64,000 nucleotides of DNA from Gluconacetobacter tumulicola (GTDB lineage: Bacteria > Pseudomonadota > Alphaproteobacteria > Acetobacterales > Acetobacteraceae): the NCBI RefSeq assembly GCF_014174215.1, contig NZ_JABEQL010000013.1, forward strand, positions 48,970-112,969, given 5' to 3'. Below are positions 7,448 to 17,360 of the stretch, piece by piece (within the stretch, counting starts at the first letter, position 1; every line of letters begins with the position of its first letter). The notes beneath the pieces were generated by a model. That model was not told where the DNA came from. It did no database searches and saw only the letters and a list, made by a program, of their open reading frames with translations. The position numbers were made by a program, and so were the translations under genes.

Positions 7448-8506
7448 ATGACGACGGAGGCCCCGCGCACCGAATGCGATCCGCGCTGGAGCAGGATCGC
7501 CGATCGGGACAGGAGTGCGGATGGCCTGTTCTGGTATTCCGTGACCAGCACGCAGGTCTATTGTCGGCCCTCCTGCCCTTCGCGGCTGGCGCGACCGGAG
7601 AATACGCGGATTCACGACACGATCGCGGAGGCCCGGGCGACCGGCGCCCGCCCCTGCCGGCGCTGCGATCCGGATGCGGCGTCATCCGGGGCCGGGCATG
7701 ATGCACGCATCGTCCGGGCGTGCCGCCTGATCGAGGCCAGCGATGCGCCGCCGACGCTGGCCGCGCTGGCGGCGGCAATCGGGCTGAGCCCGGGCCATTT
7801 TCAGCGTGTTTTCACGAAGGCGACCGGGCTTTCTCCGCGCCAATATGCCGAGGCCTGCCGGAGCGGGCGCCTGCGCGAGGCCCTGCGTGCCGCGCCGAGT
7901 GTGACGGAGGCGATCTATGCCGCCGGATATGGGTCCAGCAGCCGCTTTTATGAGAAGGCCGACCGGCTGCTGGGCATGAAGCCGCGATCGCTGCGCACGG
8001 GGGCGCAGGCCGAGCGGCTGCGCTTTGCCGTCGGCGATTGTGCGCTGGGGGCGATCCTGGTGGCGTCGAGCGACCGGGGGATTGTCGCCATTCTGCTGGG
8101 GGATGATCCGGATGGGCTGGTGCGCGATCTTCAGGACCGCTTTCCGCGGGCGGAGCTGGTCGGTGGGGATCGTGACTATGAAAACCTGGTCGCGCAGGTG
8201 GTCGGGTTTGTCGAGGCGCCGCGTATCGGCCTGGCGCTGCCGGTGGATATTCGCGGCACGGTGTTTCAGCAGCGCGTGTGGAATGCCCTGCGGGAGATTC
8301 CTGCCGGCAGCACCGTGACCTATACCGAGATCGCGCGCCGGATCGGTGCGCCCGCCGCGGTGCGTGCGGTGGCGAATGCCTGCGGGGCCAATGCCCTGGC
8401 CGTTGCCATACCGTGCCATCGCGTCATTCGCCATGATGGCGCACTCTCGGGATATCGCTGGGGTGTGGCGCGCAAGGAAAGCCTGCTGACGCGGGAAAAA
8501 TCCTGA
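7448..8506 (+). CDS. ada: Ada bifunctional DNA-alkylation repair protein and regulator
   Basis: This 352-residue protein combines three modules. The N-terminal zinc domain has Cys39, Cys43, Cys70 and Cys73 (VYCRPSC and ARPCRRC), the methylphosphotriester acceptor set. An AraC-type helix-turn-helix spans about 85-180. The C-terminal O6-methylguanine methyltransferase domain has the acceptor Cys323 in IPCHRVI. Methylation of the N-terminal cysteine normally converts Ada into an activator of its own regulon. ATG 7448 is preferred because homology begins here; an upstream ATG at 7319 adds an unconserved leader. The stop overlaps the start of the 2OG oxygenase (TGATG), so the two are translationally coupled. 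Confidence 0.95.
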   Translation: MTTEAPRTECDPRWSRIADRDRSADGLFWYSVTSTQVYCRPSCPSRLARPENTRIHDTIAEARATGARPCRRCDPDAASSGAGHDARIVRACRLIEASDAPPTLAALAAAIGLSPGHFQRVFTKATGLSPRQYAEACRSGRLREALRAAPSVTEAIYAAGYGSSSRFYEKADRLLGMKPRSLRTGAQAERLRFAVGDCALGAILVASSDRGIVAILLGDDPDGLVRDLQDRFPRAELVGGDRDYENLVAQVVGFVEAPRIGLALPVDIRGTVFQQRVWNALREIPAGSTVTYTEIARRIGAPAAVRAVANACGANALAVAIPCHRVIRHDGALSGYRWGVARKESLLTREKS

Positions 8507-9210
8507 TGGGTCCTGGCATGTTTTCCGCAGGGGACTGGAGCGGGCTGGCCCGGGGGCTGGATGAGGATGGCTGGGCCCTGCTGCCCGGATTGCTGGATGC
8601 GGCGCAGTGCCGGTCCATCTCCGGGCTTTATGACGCCGGGAGCGGGTTTCGCAGCCGGGTCGTGATGGCGCGGCATGGGTTCGGGCGGGGGGAATATCGC
8701 TATTTCTCCTACCCGCTGCCGCCGCTGGTCGCGGAGATGCGGGCGGGGCTGTATCCTTATCTGGCGCCGATTGCGAACCGGTGGTGCGAACGGATGGGGC
8801 AGGCCGCGTGCTTTCCCGACGATCACCCCTCCTTCCTCGCCCGCTGCCATGCGGCTGGACAGACGCGGCCCACGCCGCTGCTGCTCCGTTATGGAGTGGA
8901 CGATTATAATTGCCTGCATCAGGATCTGTATGGCGCGCAGGTCTTTCCGATCCAGCTCGCGATCCTGCTGTCACGCCCGCAGGCGGATTTTACCGGGGGC
9001 GAATTCGTGCTGACGGAGCAGCGGCCGCGCATGCAGTCGCGTGTGGAAATCGTGCCGCTCCAACAGGGAGACGGCGTGCTGTTTGCCGTCAACCAACGCC
9101 CCCGCAGGGGCCTGCGTGGCGATTACCGCGTGACCCTGCGCCATGGGGTCAGCCGTATCCGGAGCGGGAGCCGGCATGCGCTGGGGGTTATCTTCCATGA
9201 TGCGACGTGA
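8506..9210 (+). CDS. 2OG-Fe(II) oxygenase linked to Ada
   Basis: This 234-residue protein carries the iron-binding HxD as His138-x-Asp140 in NCLHQDLYG, followed by GGEFVLTEQRPRMQS, a hallmark of the bacterial 2OG-Fe(II) oxygenase group PF09859, and a C-terminal LRHGVSRIRSG that supplies the distal His and the 2-oxoglutarate-binding Arg. Its coupling to ada suggests oxidative removal of alkyl lesions, analogous to AlkB, although it is not close to classical AlkB. Its TGA stop is also the first codon of the repeat element that follows. Substrate unproven. Confidence 0.85.
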   Translation: MGPGMFSAGDWSGLARGLDEDGWALLPGLLDAAQCRSISGLYDAGSGFRSRVVMARHGFGRGEYRYFSYPLPPLVAEMRAGLYPYLAPIANRWCERMGQAACFPDDHPSFLARCHAAGQTRPTPLLLRYGVDDYNCLHQDLYGAQVFPIQLAILLSRPQADFTGGEFVLTEQRPRMQSRVEIVPLQQGDGVLFAVNQRPRRGLRGDYRVTLRHGVSRIRSGSRHALGVIFHDAT

Positions 9211-9376
9211 GAGCCTGACCGGAAATGCGCGCTGGCGGCGATCCGACGCGCGTTTCCTGTGCTTCGGTGCTCACTTCCATCAAGGCCGCTCCGCTCCGAT
9301 GCTCGGAAACACACGCCGGACGCGACCCTTGCGGGCCGCTCTCGCTCGCCAGCCCACATTTCCGGTCAGGCTTTGA
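9208..9376. repeat. TGAGAGCCTG element with 16-bp terminal inverted repeats (copy 1)
   Basis: Perfect 16-bp arms AGCCTGACCGGAAATG (9212-9227) and CATTTCCGGTCAGGCT (9357-9372) enclose a core shared with the copy at 24033-24196. The left end TGAG supplies the stop codon of the upstream oxygenase gene. There is no coding capacity for a transposase. It could be a MITE-like or palindromic intergenic element; it could also fold as a long RNA hairpin and act as a terminator or processing site. Confidence 0.75.
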
Positions 9377-9401
9377 GGGGCGAAATGGCGTTGACGGGGC
9401 A

Positions 9402-9429
9402 CCATATATCCATGAATAAGGATATATGG
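9402..9429. promoter_or_regulatory. ArsR operator over the arsR start codon
   Basis: CCATATATCC (9402-9411) and GGATATATGG (9420-9429) form a perfect 10-bp inverted repeat with an 8-bp spacer. The right arm contains the arsR ATG (9426-9428) and the AAGGA ribosome-binding site, so bound repressor would cover the translation start region. ArsR proteins bind such AT-rich dyads and release on binding arsenite. Confidence 0.75.
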
Positions 9430-9779
9430 ATACCGAATCGGCCCTGCTTGCCCTGAGCGCGCTGGCGCAAGCCACACGGCTGGAGATATTCCGCCTGCTG
9501 GTGCGCCATGAGCCGGACGGATTGCCGGCCGGGGATGTCGCGCGGCATCTCGATGTGCCGCAGAACACGGTCTCGGCCCATCTTGCGACCCTGACCCGCG
9601 CCGGGCTGCTGACCTCGCAGCGCCATAGCCGCCTGATCGTCTATCGCGCATGTCTGCCGCGCCTGCGGGAGTTGATGCTCTTCCTGGTCAGGGATTGCTG
9701 TGCGGGCAGCCCCGAACTCTGTGCGCCCCTTGTCGCGAACCTGTCCGCCTGCTGCCCGACTTTGGAGACATGCAAATGA
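9426..9779 (+). CDS. arsR: ArsR/SmtB-family arsenic-responsive repressor
   Basis: This 117-residue winged-helix protein has a recognition region near 34-62 (LPAGDVARHLDVPQNTVSAH and onward). The classical ELCVCDL metal site is absent; instead Cys91-Cys92 and Cys99, and Cys109-Cys110 with Cys116, lie near the C-terminus. This points to the C-terminal cysteine arsenite sites seen in non-enteric ArsR subtypes, with exact ligands unproven. The ATG lies within its own operator and follows AAGGA closely. Its stop overlaps the arsC start (ATGA). Confidence 0.88.
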   Translation: MDTESALLALSALAQATRLEIFRLLVRHEPDGLPAGDVARHLDVPQNTVSAHLATLTRAGLLTSQRHSRLIVYRACLPRLRELMLFLVRDCCAGSPELCAPLVANLSACCPTLETCK

Positions 9780-10197
9780 CCATCACGATCTATCACAATC
9801 CGGCCTGCGGCACGTCGCGCAATGTGCTGGCGATGATCCGCAACAGCGGCGAGGAGCCCCGGATCATCGAATATCTGAAGACGCCGCCGAGCCGGGCCGA
9901 ACTGGTCGATCTGATCGGCCGCATGGGGGTTCCGGTGCGCGCGATCCTGCGGGAGAAGGGCACGCCCTTTCACGAACTGGATCTCGATAACCCGGCCCTG
10001 ACGGATGATGCGCTGATCGACGCCATGATGGCGCATCCGATCCTGATCAACCGGCCTATCGTCGTCACCCCGCTGGGTGCGGCACTCTGCCGTCCGTCCG
10101 AGAAGGTTCTGGACCTTCTTCCCGCGCCGCAGACGGGTGCCTTTGCCAAGGAGGATGGCGAGAAGATCGTGGATGAGACCGGAAAGCGAATTGTCTG

Positions 10198-10198
<1 letters not shown>
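9776..10198 (+). CDS. arsC: Glutaredoxin-dependent arsenate reductase
   Basis: The 140-residue protein begins [16 protein letters not shown], giving catalytic Cys11 and the anion-binding loop of the glutaredoxin-coupled ArsC family. [19 protein letters not shown] supplies the conserved arginines. It reduces arsenate to arsenite for export by the next gene. ATG 9776 has GGAG eight bases upstream and overlaps arsR by four bases; the stop overlaps the arsB start by one base, so the three genes are one translationally coupled operon. Confidence 0.93.
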
Positions 10199-11493
<1,295 letters not shown>

Positions 11494-11531
11494 TGCGCCA
11501 GGTCACAACGGGCTCCGGTGACCGACCGTCG

Positions 11532-12461
11532 TTACGGTAGCGGGTTATCGTTCGTCGTATTGTGATTGCGCGTTCTCACACTCCCTTCCGTCATGATTCG
11601 CTTACCGTGCCGGTCCGATGATGGCGCCGCAAGACGGAGCAGGGCTAGGAGACTGGTCGGAAGCATTGTGAAAAGCATTACGACTACCGTGGTCTCTTGG
11701 AGCGCTCTTTCCGACCAGGCACGACCGGCCGCGTCCACAAGCCTTGTGTCGGAGGCTGCCGTAAGAAAGGGAATGATGTGGCAAAGACCTGCTGCCAAAT
11801 AGAGCAGGACGGGAAATGCCCAAAATAGCGGTGAAGAAAGTCGATAAGTAGGGAGATCCCTGCGAAAATAAATAAAAATCTCAAATATTTGGAAATATAC
11901 CCAAGTAACCAGGAGCCACCCAAGAAAATTGGAGATTGGCACACCAAAATAGCCGCCGCTATCGTACCAGATCCACGCCCGACCCAAGGTGGACCCGGAC
12001 GGGTCTATAACGATGTCCCATTGCGTCATCACAAAAGCAGAGATTATCGGTATGGCAATAAGCATATAGTGAGATTGGGGACGATCAACCTTTGTGCCAA
12101 TCAAAAAATTGGCGATCACCCACGAAGCATAACCCATTCCGAAATATAATGGGCCTACGATAATTGGTATGACACCAATGTGTGGCAAATTTTTTCCGAC
12201 GAGAAAAGTGTACCGGCCAAAGGGAAAACCGGTGAGCACTCCAATGTTCTCCATCGTAAACGTAATGAACAGACAAACAACAAGGAAGGTGGCGGCTTCC
12301 TTCCATCCGATTGCAAGGACCGAATGAGCGGAGAGCGCAGCGATAGAGATTGCAGCTATTGCCTGGGCGACAAAACCCGTTCCACCACCAAGCAAAATAA
12401 TCAGTAAGATGAGGATCGCGGGACCAATCGATATCCCTGAGCGCATCAGGCTTCGTCTCAT
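11532..12461 (-). CDS. CruF-like carotenoid biosynthesis membrane protein
   Basis: The frame encodes 309 residues with seven to eight hydrophobic segments. FTMENIGVLTGFPFGRYTF, GPLYFGMGYASWVIANFLIG and TQWDIVIDPSGSTLGRAWIW match the carotenoid-biosynthesis/CruF family, which hydrates carotenoid end groups in other organisms. ATG 12461 is chosen because AGGA lies about eight bases upstream; an in-frame ATG at 12545 adds a non-hydrophobic leader. GC content is clearly lower than that of the neighbours, and no other carotenoid gene is nearby, which suggests horizontal acquisition. The exact reaction in this organism is uncertain. Confidence 0.75.
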   Translation of the reverse strand: MRRSLMRSGISIGPAILILLIILLGGGTGFVAQAIAAISIAALSAHSVLAIGWKEAATFLVVCLFITFTMENIGVLTGFPFGRYTFLVGKNLPHIGVIPIIVGPLYFGMGYASWVIANFLIGTKVDRPQSHYMLIAIPIISAFVMTQWDIVIDPSGSTLGRAWIWYDSGGYFGVPISNFLGWLLVTWVYFQIFEIFIYFRRDLPTYRLSSPLFWAFPVLLYLAAGLCHIIPFLTAASDTRLVDAAGRAWSERALQETTVVVMLFTMLPTSLLALLRLAAPSSDRHGKRIMTEGSVRTRNHNTTNDNPLP

Positions 12462-12554
12462 CGTGTAATCCTGGCTGGACCCAAAGATCGACCGGCGCGT
12501 CAGGACGCCCGCCGGAGGAAACAGATGACAGACCATCGCATGCAAAGGCGGGTT

Positions 12555-12840
12555 TCAGTCGTCCTGACGTTGCTCGCGGCTGTGCCAGATACGGAGAATG
12601 TAAATGCTGTCCCCGGCGATTTCATAACGCACTTCATAGTCGCCGATCAGGAGATCGCCGGACCTCTCGGTGATCGTATTGCGCCAGGCTTTCGCCGATC
12701 CGTGGGAAGGCGATCAGACGTTCGGGAGCGGCGATGAGGGCCTGCACGTTTCGCGCCGCCACCGCCGGATTATAAAGGGCAAGAAAATCATGCAGGCGCG
12801 TGACGTCACCCGCCGCTTTGTCTGTCCATCGGATGTTCAT
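12555..12840 (-). pseudogene. RelE/ParE-family toxin, frameshifted
   Basis: The start MNIRWTDKAAGDVTRLHDFL is typical of ParE toxins, continuing to LIAFPRIGESLAQYDHREVR. The frame then ends early at 12634, but the +1 frame continues with LIGDYEVRYEIAGDSIYILR and IWHSREQRQDD before a stop at 12555. A one-base change near 12655-12662 therefore splits a normal 95-residue toxin and removes the C-terminal beta strands needed for activity. It overlaps the antitoxin gene by ATGA. Either the toxin is inactivated or the read has an error. Confidence 0.8.
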
Positions 12841-13118
12841 TTATCGTACGATGGGCGGGGCAAAGGCCGGTCCGTGGAGAGGCTGTCGGCCCAGGCCCGC
12901 ATGGCGCTGTGGTCGATGACACGCCCGGCATCCACGTCCGCGAGGGCTTCACGGGTCAGGCGGTCGCGTTCTTCTTCCTGCGCCAGATAGGCGCTTAGCG
13001 CCTGTTTGACGATCCAGCCCCGCGAGCGTTCGAGCCGGTGGGCGATCTGATCGACCTGCTCGGCGAGCGCGGCTGGCACATGCGCGGTGATCACGCGGGT
13101 CTCCGGTGCTTGTCCCAC
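12837..13118 (-). CDS. Ribbon-helix-helix (CopG/ParD-like) antitoxin
   Basis: This 93-residue protein opens with the ribbon-helix-helix pattern: strand TRVITAHVPAALAEQVDQIA, helix and turn HRLERSRGWIVKQALSAYL. The acidic tail would bind the toxin encoded next. The start is GTG 13118 with GGAGG five bases upstream. It overlaps the toxin start by ATGA. As the partner toxin is frameshifted, it may persist as an orphan repressor or antidote. Confidence 0.85.
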   Translation of the reverse strand: MGQAPETRVITAHVPAALAEQVDQIAHRLERSRGWIVKQALSAYLAQEEERDRLTREALADVDAGRVIDHSAMRAWADSLSTDRPLPRPSYDK

Positions 13119-13373
13119 GGGGGTCCTCCGGTTTTAATCGAATCCAATCATAGTCAATCAGCATGCGAAACGCCACAGAACTATGGGCGGACACGCTGGG
13201 AAGGAGGAAATCAGGAACGTCCGGTCGTCCCGATGCTGCGCATCGGGCCATCAAAGGGATAGCCTTCGTTATCGAGGTTACGTGTGTCAGCAACGTATAG
13301 ACGTCCATCAAGCGGCGACCGGCACTCCCCGCCCCCTGAACGCGCGGCAGGTTTTGAAAAACCGGATGCCCGC

Positions 13374-14621
13374 TCAGGATGGCGCGCGCGTTTCGCGCCG
13401 TGGCAGGGTGAGCAGGGCGACGAGGGCCGAGGCCAGCCCGGCTGTCGCGCCGACGGCCAGCGCCCAGCGCGGGCCGAAACTGTTGGCGACCCAGCCGACG
13501 ATCGGCGCCCCGATCGGTGTGCCGCCGAGGGCCACGCCGACGCGCAGCGCCATGACCCGGCCGCGCATTTCGGGCGGGGTGGAAAGCTGCATCAGGCTGT
13601 TGCTCGTGTTGGTGACGGTCAGCGCCGCCACGCCGATGATGATGAGGGCGGCGGCGAAGGACCAGTAGCTCGGCGCGATGGCGGCCAGCGCGCAGCCGAG
13701 CCCGAAGACGCCCGCGCCGGTCAGCAGAGACTCGAAACGCGGCGCCGTGCGGACGGCGCCGAGAAAGGCGCCCGCCATCGAGCCCAGCGCCATGATGGAG
13801 GACAGGACACCATAGCCCCGGGCGCCGGCATGAAAGACGGTGACGGCCATGGTGGAAATGAAGATCGGGAAGTTGAGGCCGAATGTGCCGATCAGGAACA
13901 GCATGACCAGGATCGCGCGGAGGTCCGGGCGGCCCCACGCATAGCGGAACCCCTCGATGAAATTGCCCTTCCTGCGGTGGGCGCGGGCATTGGGGCGCAG
14001 GGCGGCGACGCGCAGCGTGGCCAGGGAGATCAGGACCCCCACGAAGGAGGCCCCGTTGATCAGGAAGGCCCAGCCGGTGCCGGTTGCGGCGATGACCAGC
14101 CCCGACACGGCAGGGCCGATCAGGCGGGCGGCGTTGAACGAGGTGGAATTGAGCGCCACGGCATTGTGCAGGTCCCTCTCCCCCACCAGTTCGGCCACGA
14201 AGGTCTGGCGGACCGGGGCGTCGAACGCGGCGGCGCAGCCAAACAGGAAGGCGAAGACGTAGACGTGCCAGAGCTGGACGATGCCGCCGACCGTCAACGC
14301 GCCCAGCGCCAGGGCGAGGATGCCCATCGCTGCCTGCGTGACCATGAGGAGCCGGCGCTGGTTGAAATGATCGGCAGCGAAGCCCGTCCAGGGCAGCAGG
14401 AGCATCTGCGGCCCGAACTGAAGGGCCATGACCAGCCCGACGGCGGAGGCGTCATGATGCGTCAGCTCGGTCAGGACCAGCCAGTCCTGCGCCGTGCGCT
14501 GCACCCAGGTGCCGATATTGGAGACGAAGGCGCCGACGGCCCAGATCCGGTAATTGACGTTCCGCAGCGACCGGAAGACGCGGGGGATGCGCAGCATGGA
14601 TGATCTCGCGGGTCGTGTCAT
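13374..14621 (-). CDS. MFS exporter (EntS/MFS_3 type)
   Basis: The 415-residue protein has 12 predicted helices. FRSLRNVNYRIWAVGAFVSN at the N-terminus, WTGFAADHFNQRRLL as the MFS motif A loop, and RQTFVAELVGERDLHNAVAL in the middle are characteristic of the MFS_3 group that includes enterobactin exporters and macrolide exporters. The start is either ATG 14621 or ATG 14597; neither has a clear ribosome-binding site. It stands alone, and the substrate is unknown. Confidence 0.85.
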   Translation of the reverse strand: MTRPARSSMLRIPRVFRSLRNVNYRIWAVGAFVSNIGTWVQRTAQDWLVLTELTHHDASAVGLVMALQFGPQMLLLPWTGFAADHFNQRRLLMVTQAAMGILALALGALTVGGIVQLWHVYVFAFLFGCAAAFDAPVRQTFVAELVGERDLHNAVALNSTSFNAARLIGPAVSGLVIAATGTGWAFLINGASFVGVLISLATLRVAALRPNARAHRRKGNFIEGFRYAWGRPDLRAILVMLFLIGTFGLNFPIFISTMAVTVFHAGARGYGVLSSIMALGSMAGAFLGAVRTAPRFESLLTGAGVFGLGCALAAIAPSYWSFAAALIIIGVAALTVTNTSNSLMQLSTPPEMRGRVMALRVGVALGGTPIGAPIVGWVANSFGPRWALAVGATAGLASALVALLTLPRRETRAPS

Positions 14622-14721
14622 GCGACAGGGCGTTGAAAGATCATCGTAACCGCGTGGCGGGCGAACCGGCTACCGCCCGCGCGGCGAAAGCTGCCATGTC
14701 GGCAGACGGTACGGGCAAAAA

Positions 14722-14764
14722 AAACGGGGGATATCCGGCCGCATGGGCCGGATATCCCCCGTTT
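14722..14764 (-). terminator. Rho-independent terminator of rplM-rpsI
   Basis: A perfect 19-bp stem (14722-14740 with 14746-14764) closes a 5-nt loop, and reads into a run of eight T on the minus strand directly after the stem. It is 50 bp past the rpsI stop. Confidence 0.92.
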
Positions 14765-14813
14765 GATGTCCGCCGGCCGGGGCGCGTTGCCGCGCCGCCG
14801 GCCAGAAGAGCAA

Positions 14814-15314
14814 TCAGCGCTTGCTGAACTGGAAGGAGCGGCGGGCCTTGGCGCGGCCGTACTTCTTGCGCTCGACAACGCGCGAATCGCGGGTCAGGAA
14901 GCCGGCGGCCTTCAGGATGCCGCGCAGCGTGGGCTCGTAATGCGTCAGCGCGCGGCTGATGCCGTGACGGACCGCGCCGGCCTGGCCGGACAGACCGCCA
15001 CCCGTGACCGTGCAGTAGACGTCGAACTGGTTGTAGCGGTCGGCCACCAGGAACGGCTGGGTGATCAGCATCCGCAGCACCGGACGGGCGAAATAGGTCC
15101 CGACCGGACGGCCGTTGACGGTGATGTCGCCCTTGCCCGGCTTGATCCACACGCGGGCAACCGCGTCCTTGCGGCGGCCGGTGGCGTAGGAGCGGCCCTG
15201 CGCATCGCGCTTGGCTTCGTAGACCGGGGCGTCCTGCGTGGAGACGACCTGGCCAGTCGCGACGGCACCCTTCAGGTCGGCCAGCGTGCCTGTACGCTCT
15301 TGGGTTTCGGACAT
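14814..15314 (-). CDS. rpsI: 30S ribosomal protein S9
   Basis: The 166-residue product has an N-terminal extension of about 40 residues before the conserved body [20 protein letters not shown]. It ends with the universal [14 protein letters not shown] tail, whose last residues reach the P-site t[22 protein letters not shown] is also conserved. It follows rplM by four bases, the standard L13-S9 operon. Confidence 0.98.
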   Translation of the reverse strand: MSETQERTGTLADLKGAVATGQVVSTQDAPVYEAKRDAQGRSYATGRRKDAVARVWIKPGKGDITVNGRPVGTYFARPVLRMLITQPFLVADRYNQFDVYCTVTGGGLSGQAGAVRHGISRALTHYEPTLRGILKAAGFLTRDSRVVERKKYGRAKARRSFQFSKR

Positions 15315-15318
15315 GGTG

Positions 15319-15801
15319 TCAGGCCCCGATCTTCTGGGTGTTGATGGTGTTCTTGCGGTTCAGCGCCGCGACGTCGAGCGTCTTGGGCTGCTGGCCGGCG
15401 TGCGGATGCTCGGCGCCTGCATAGACATACAGGTGCTTCATCTGCGCGCGCTGCAGCGGGCCGCGGGTGATCATGCGCTCGACCGCCTTCTCCACCACAT
15501 GGCCGGGGTTCTTGCCCTCCAGCCGCTGGGTGATCGTGCGCTGCTTGATGCCACCCGGATAGCCGGTGTGGTAGTGAAACAGCTTCTGGCCGACCTTGTT
15601 GCCGGTCAGGCTGATCTTCTCGGCGTTGATCACGACGATGTTGTCGCCGCAATCGACGTGCGGGGTGAACTGCGGCTTGTGCTTGCCGCGCAGGCGCTGG
15701 GCGATAATGGCGGCGAGACGTCCCAGAACGAGGCCTTCGGCGTCGATCAGGATCCAGTCTCGCGTCACCTCTGCGGGCTTCAGCGAGAGGGTGGTCTTCA
15801 T
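15319..15801 (-). CDS. rplM: 50S ribosomal protein L13
   Basis: The 160-residue protein carries [36 protein letters not shown] and [17 protein letters not shown], all hallmark L13 segments. It is the first gene of the L13-S9 operon, an early assembly protein of the large subunit. The promoter should lie in the 215-bp gap that separates it from the divergent gene at 16017. Confidence 0.98.
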   Translation of the reverse strand: MKTTLSLKPAEVTRDWILIDAEGLVLGRLAAIIAQRLRGKHKPQFTPHVDCGDNIVVINAEKISLTGNKVGQKLFHYHTGYPGGIKQRTITQRLEGKNPGHVVEKAVERMITRGPLQRAQMKHLYVYAGAEHPHAGQQPKTLDVAALNRKNTINTQKIGA

Positions 15802-15917
15802 CTGTTTGTGTTCCGTCTGATGATAGGAGCGGTAACGGGTGGCGCGTTATCCGCGCAGGCGGTCATCGCGTCAAGCCAAAAACGGGTTTTGCGCCGATTT
15901 TTCGGGGAACTAGCCGT

Positions 15918-15935
15918 GTGGTATCCACATACCAC
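15918..15935. promoter_or_regulatory. Perfect 7-bp dyad in the rplM / 16017 intergenic region
   Basis: GTGGTAT-CCAC-ATACCAC is a perfect palindrome, followed by a third partial half-site CATACC. It could be an operator or the loop-closing stem of the rplM leader. The binding factor is unknown. Nothing else stands out in 15802-16016. Confidence 0.35.
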
Positions 15936-16016
15936 ATACCAGCCTTCATGCGGAGATTGCCCATCCCCATGGGAATGTTATAGCTGTCGCACCGGCCATA
16001 GACGGGTAACCCATAC

Positions 16017-17360
16017 GTGAAAAAGCTGACTTCCGCCCTTATCCTGCTGCTGATCATCGTGGTCGTGGGAGGGTTGGGCCTGCGGCATCTGGCCCAGAGC
16101 CAAATGGAATCAGCGATTGCCGACCTGCGGGCAGCGATCGGGCCGGGTGCCAGTTTCACCTATGCCACGGCCGCGCCGCGCATCCTGGCGCGCGGGGCGC
16201 GGCTGACGGCCGTGACCTACCGCAACCCGGCGCTGAGCCTGACGGCCTCGGAAGCGATCGTGGGCCGGGTGACCGGCAATACGATCGATGGCCAGCATAT
16301 CGGCACCCTGACGCTGCGGCAGGTACAGATCATGGAGCCGGGGGCCACGGCCTCGATCGCGTCGCTGGTGCTGAAGGGGCTGGTGCTGCCCAATACCGGC
16401 CCCGACCTGTTCCGCGCCCCGACCCCGCCGCGCCTGGACTCGCTGACGCTGGATTCGGCGCAGCTGACGGACCTGCATGTGGCGGTGCCGGCCGGGCAGA
16501 CCGACCTGACCGTTGCCCACGCCACCATCCGCGATTACGGGCTGGGCCGGACCTCGCACCTGGATGTGGATACGCTGGCGGTGCAGATCCGCCTGACGCC
16601 GACGCGCCGGATCGGGATCGGCCATCTGCGCATCGACGGGCCGGATTTTGCCGGGCAGATCGCGAGCCTGCTGCAATCGGGGCATCTGATCCATACGGTC
16701 GGGCGCCGCCGGTTCGACGTGTCGGCGCTGACCATCGATACCGCCAGCCCGCTGCTGCGCGTCGGGCATCTGGAGGCCGAGCAGGAGGCGAGCGCCGGCC
16801 AGGACGAGCTGGAGACCACGATCACCGACCTGACGGCCTGGCCCACCCCGCCGCAGGACCAGTCGCTGCTGCGGGTGATCGGCTATGACCATTTTGCCGG
16901 CCGTATCCATGCCGTCAGCACCATCCAGCGCCAGGCCGGGACGATGACGCTGCATCCGCTGGATATCGACGCGCCGGAGATGGGCCACATGACCATCCTG
17001 GCCGATCTGGACCAGATTCCGGTCGATGACCCGGCCAACATGCCCGAGACCGCCCGGATCGTCTCCGCCACCATCGACTGGCAGGATCGCTCGCTGGCCG
17101 GTCATGTGCTGGACGGGCTGGCCCGTGCGCGGCAGGTCGACGCCGAACCCTATCGCCAGCAGGTGCAGGCCGCGCTGGCGGCGTCACCCGACCCGTCGAT
17201 GCAGGCGCTGGGCCATTTCCTGGCCCAGCCCGACCAGCGGCTGCGCGTGATGCTGCGGCCGCCGCGGCCGATCAGCGTGCTGATGCTGGGCGTGGCGCTG
17301 TCGATGGCCGGTGACCCGTCGACGGCCGGCATGCTGGGCCTGTCGATCAGCACGCCGTGA
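16017..17360 (+). CDS. Membrane-anchored protein of unknown function
   Basis: The GTG-started frame encodes 447 residues. Residues 5-22 (TSALILLLIIVVVGGLGL) form one N-terminal membrane anchor or signal segment; the rest is hydrophilic and beta-rich, with repeated patterns such as ADLRAAIGPGASFTYATAAP, resembling periplasmic proteins of the AsmA/DUF945 type only in general character. I do not recognise a family. It overlaps the next gene by four bases (GTGA), so the two are coupled. Confidence 0.7.
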   Translation: MKKLTSALILLLIIVVVGGLGLRHLAQSQMESAIADLRAAIGPGASFTYATAAPRILARGARLTAVTYRNPALSLTASEAIVGRVTGNTIDGQHIGTLTLRQVQIMEPGATASIASLVLKGLVLPNTGPDLFRAPTPPRLDSLTLDSAQLTDLHVAVPAGQTDLTVAHATIRDYGLGRTSHLDVDTLAVQIRLTPTRRIGIGHLRIDGPDFAGQIASLLQSGHLIHTVGRRRFDVSALTIDTASPLLRVGHLEAEQEASAGQDELETTITDLTAWPTPPQDQSLLRVIGYDHFAGRIHAVSTIQRQAGTMTLHPLDIDAPEMGHMTILADLDQIPVDDPANMPETARIVSATIDWQDRSLAGHVLDGLARARQVDAEPYRQQVQAALAASPDPSMQALGHFLAQPDQRLRVMLRPPRPISVLMLGVALSMAGDPSTAGMLGLSISTP

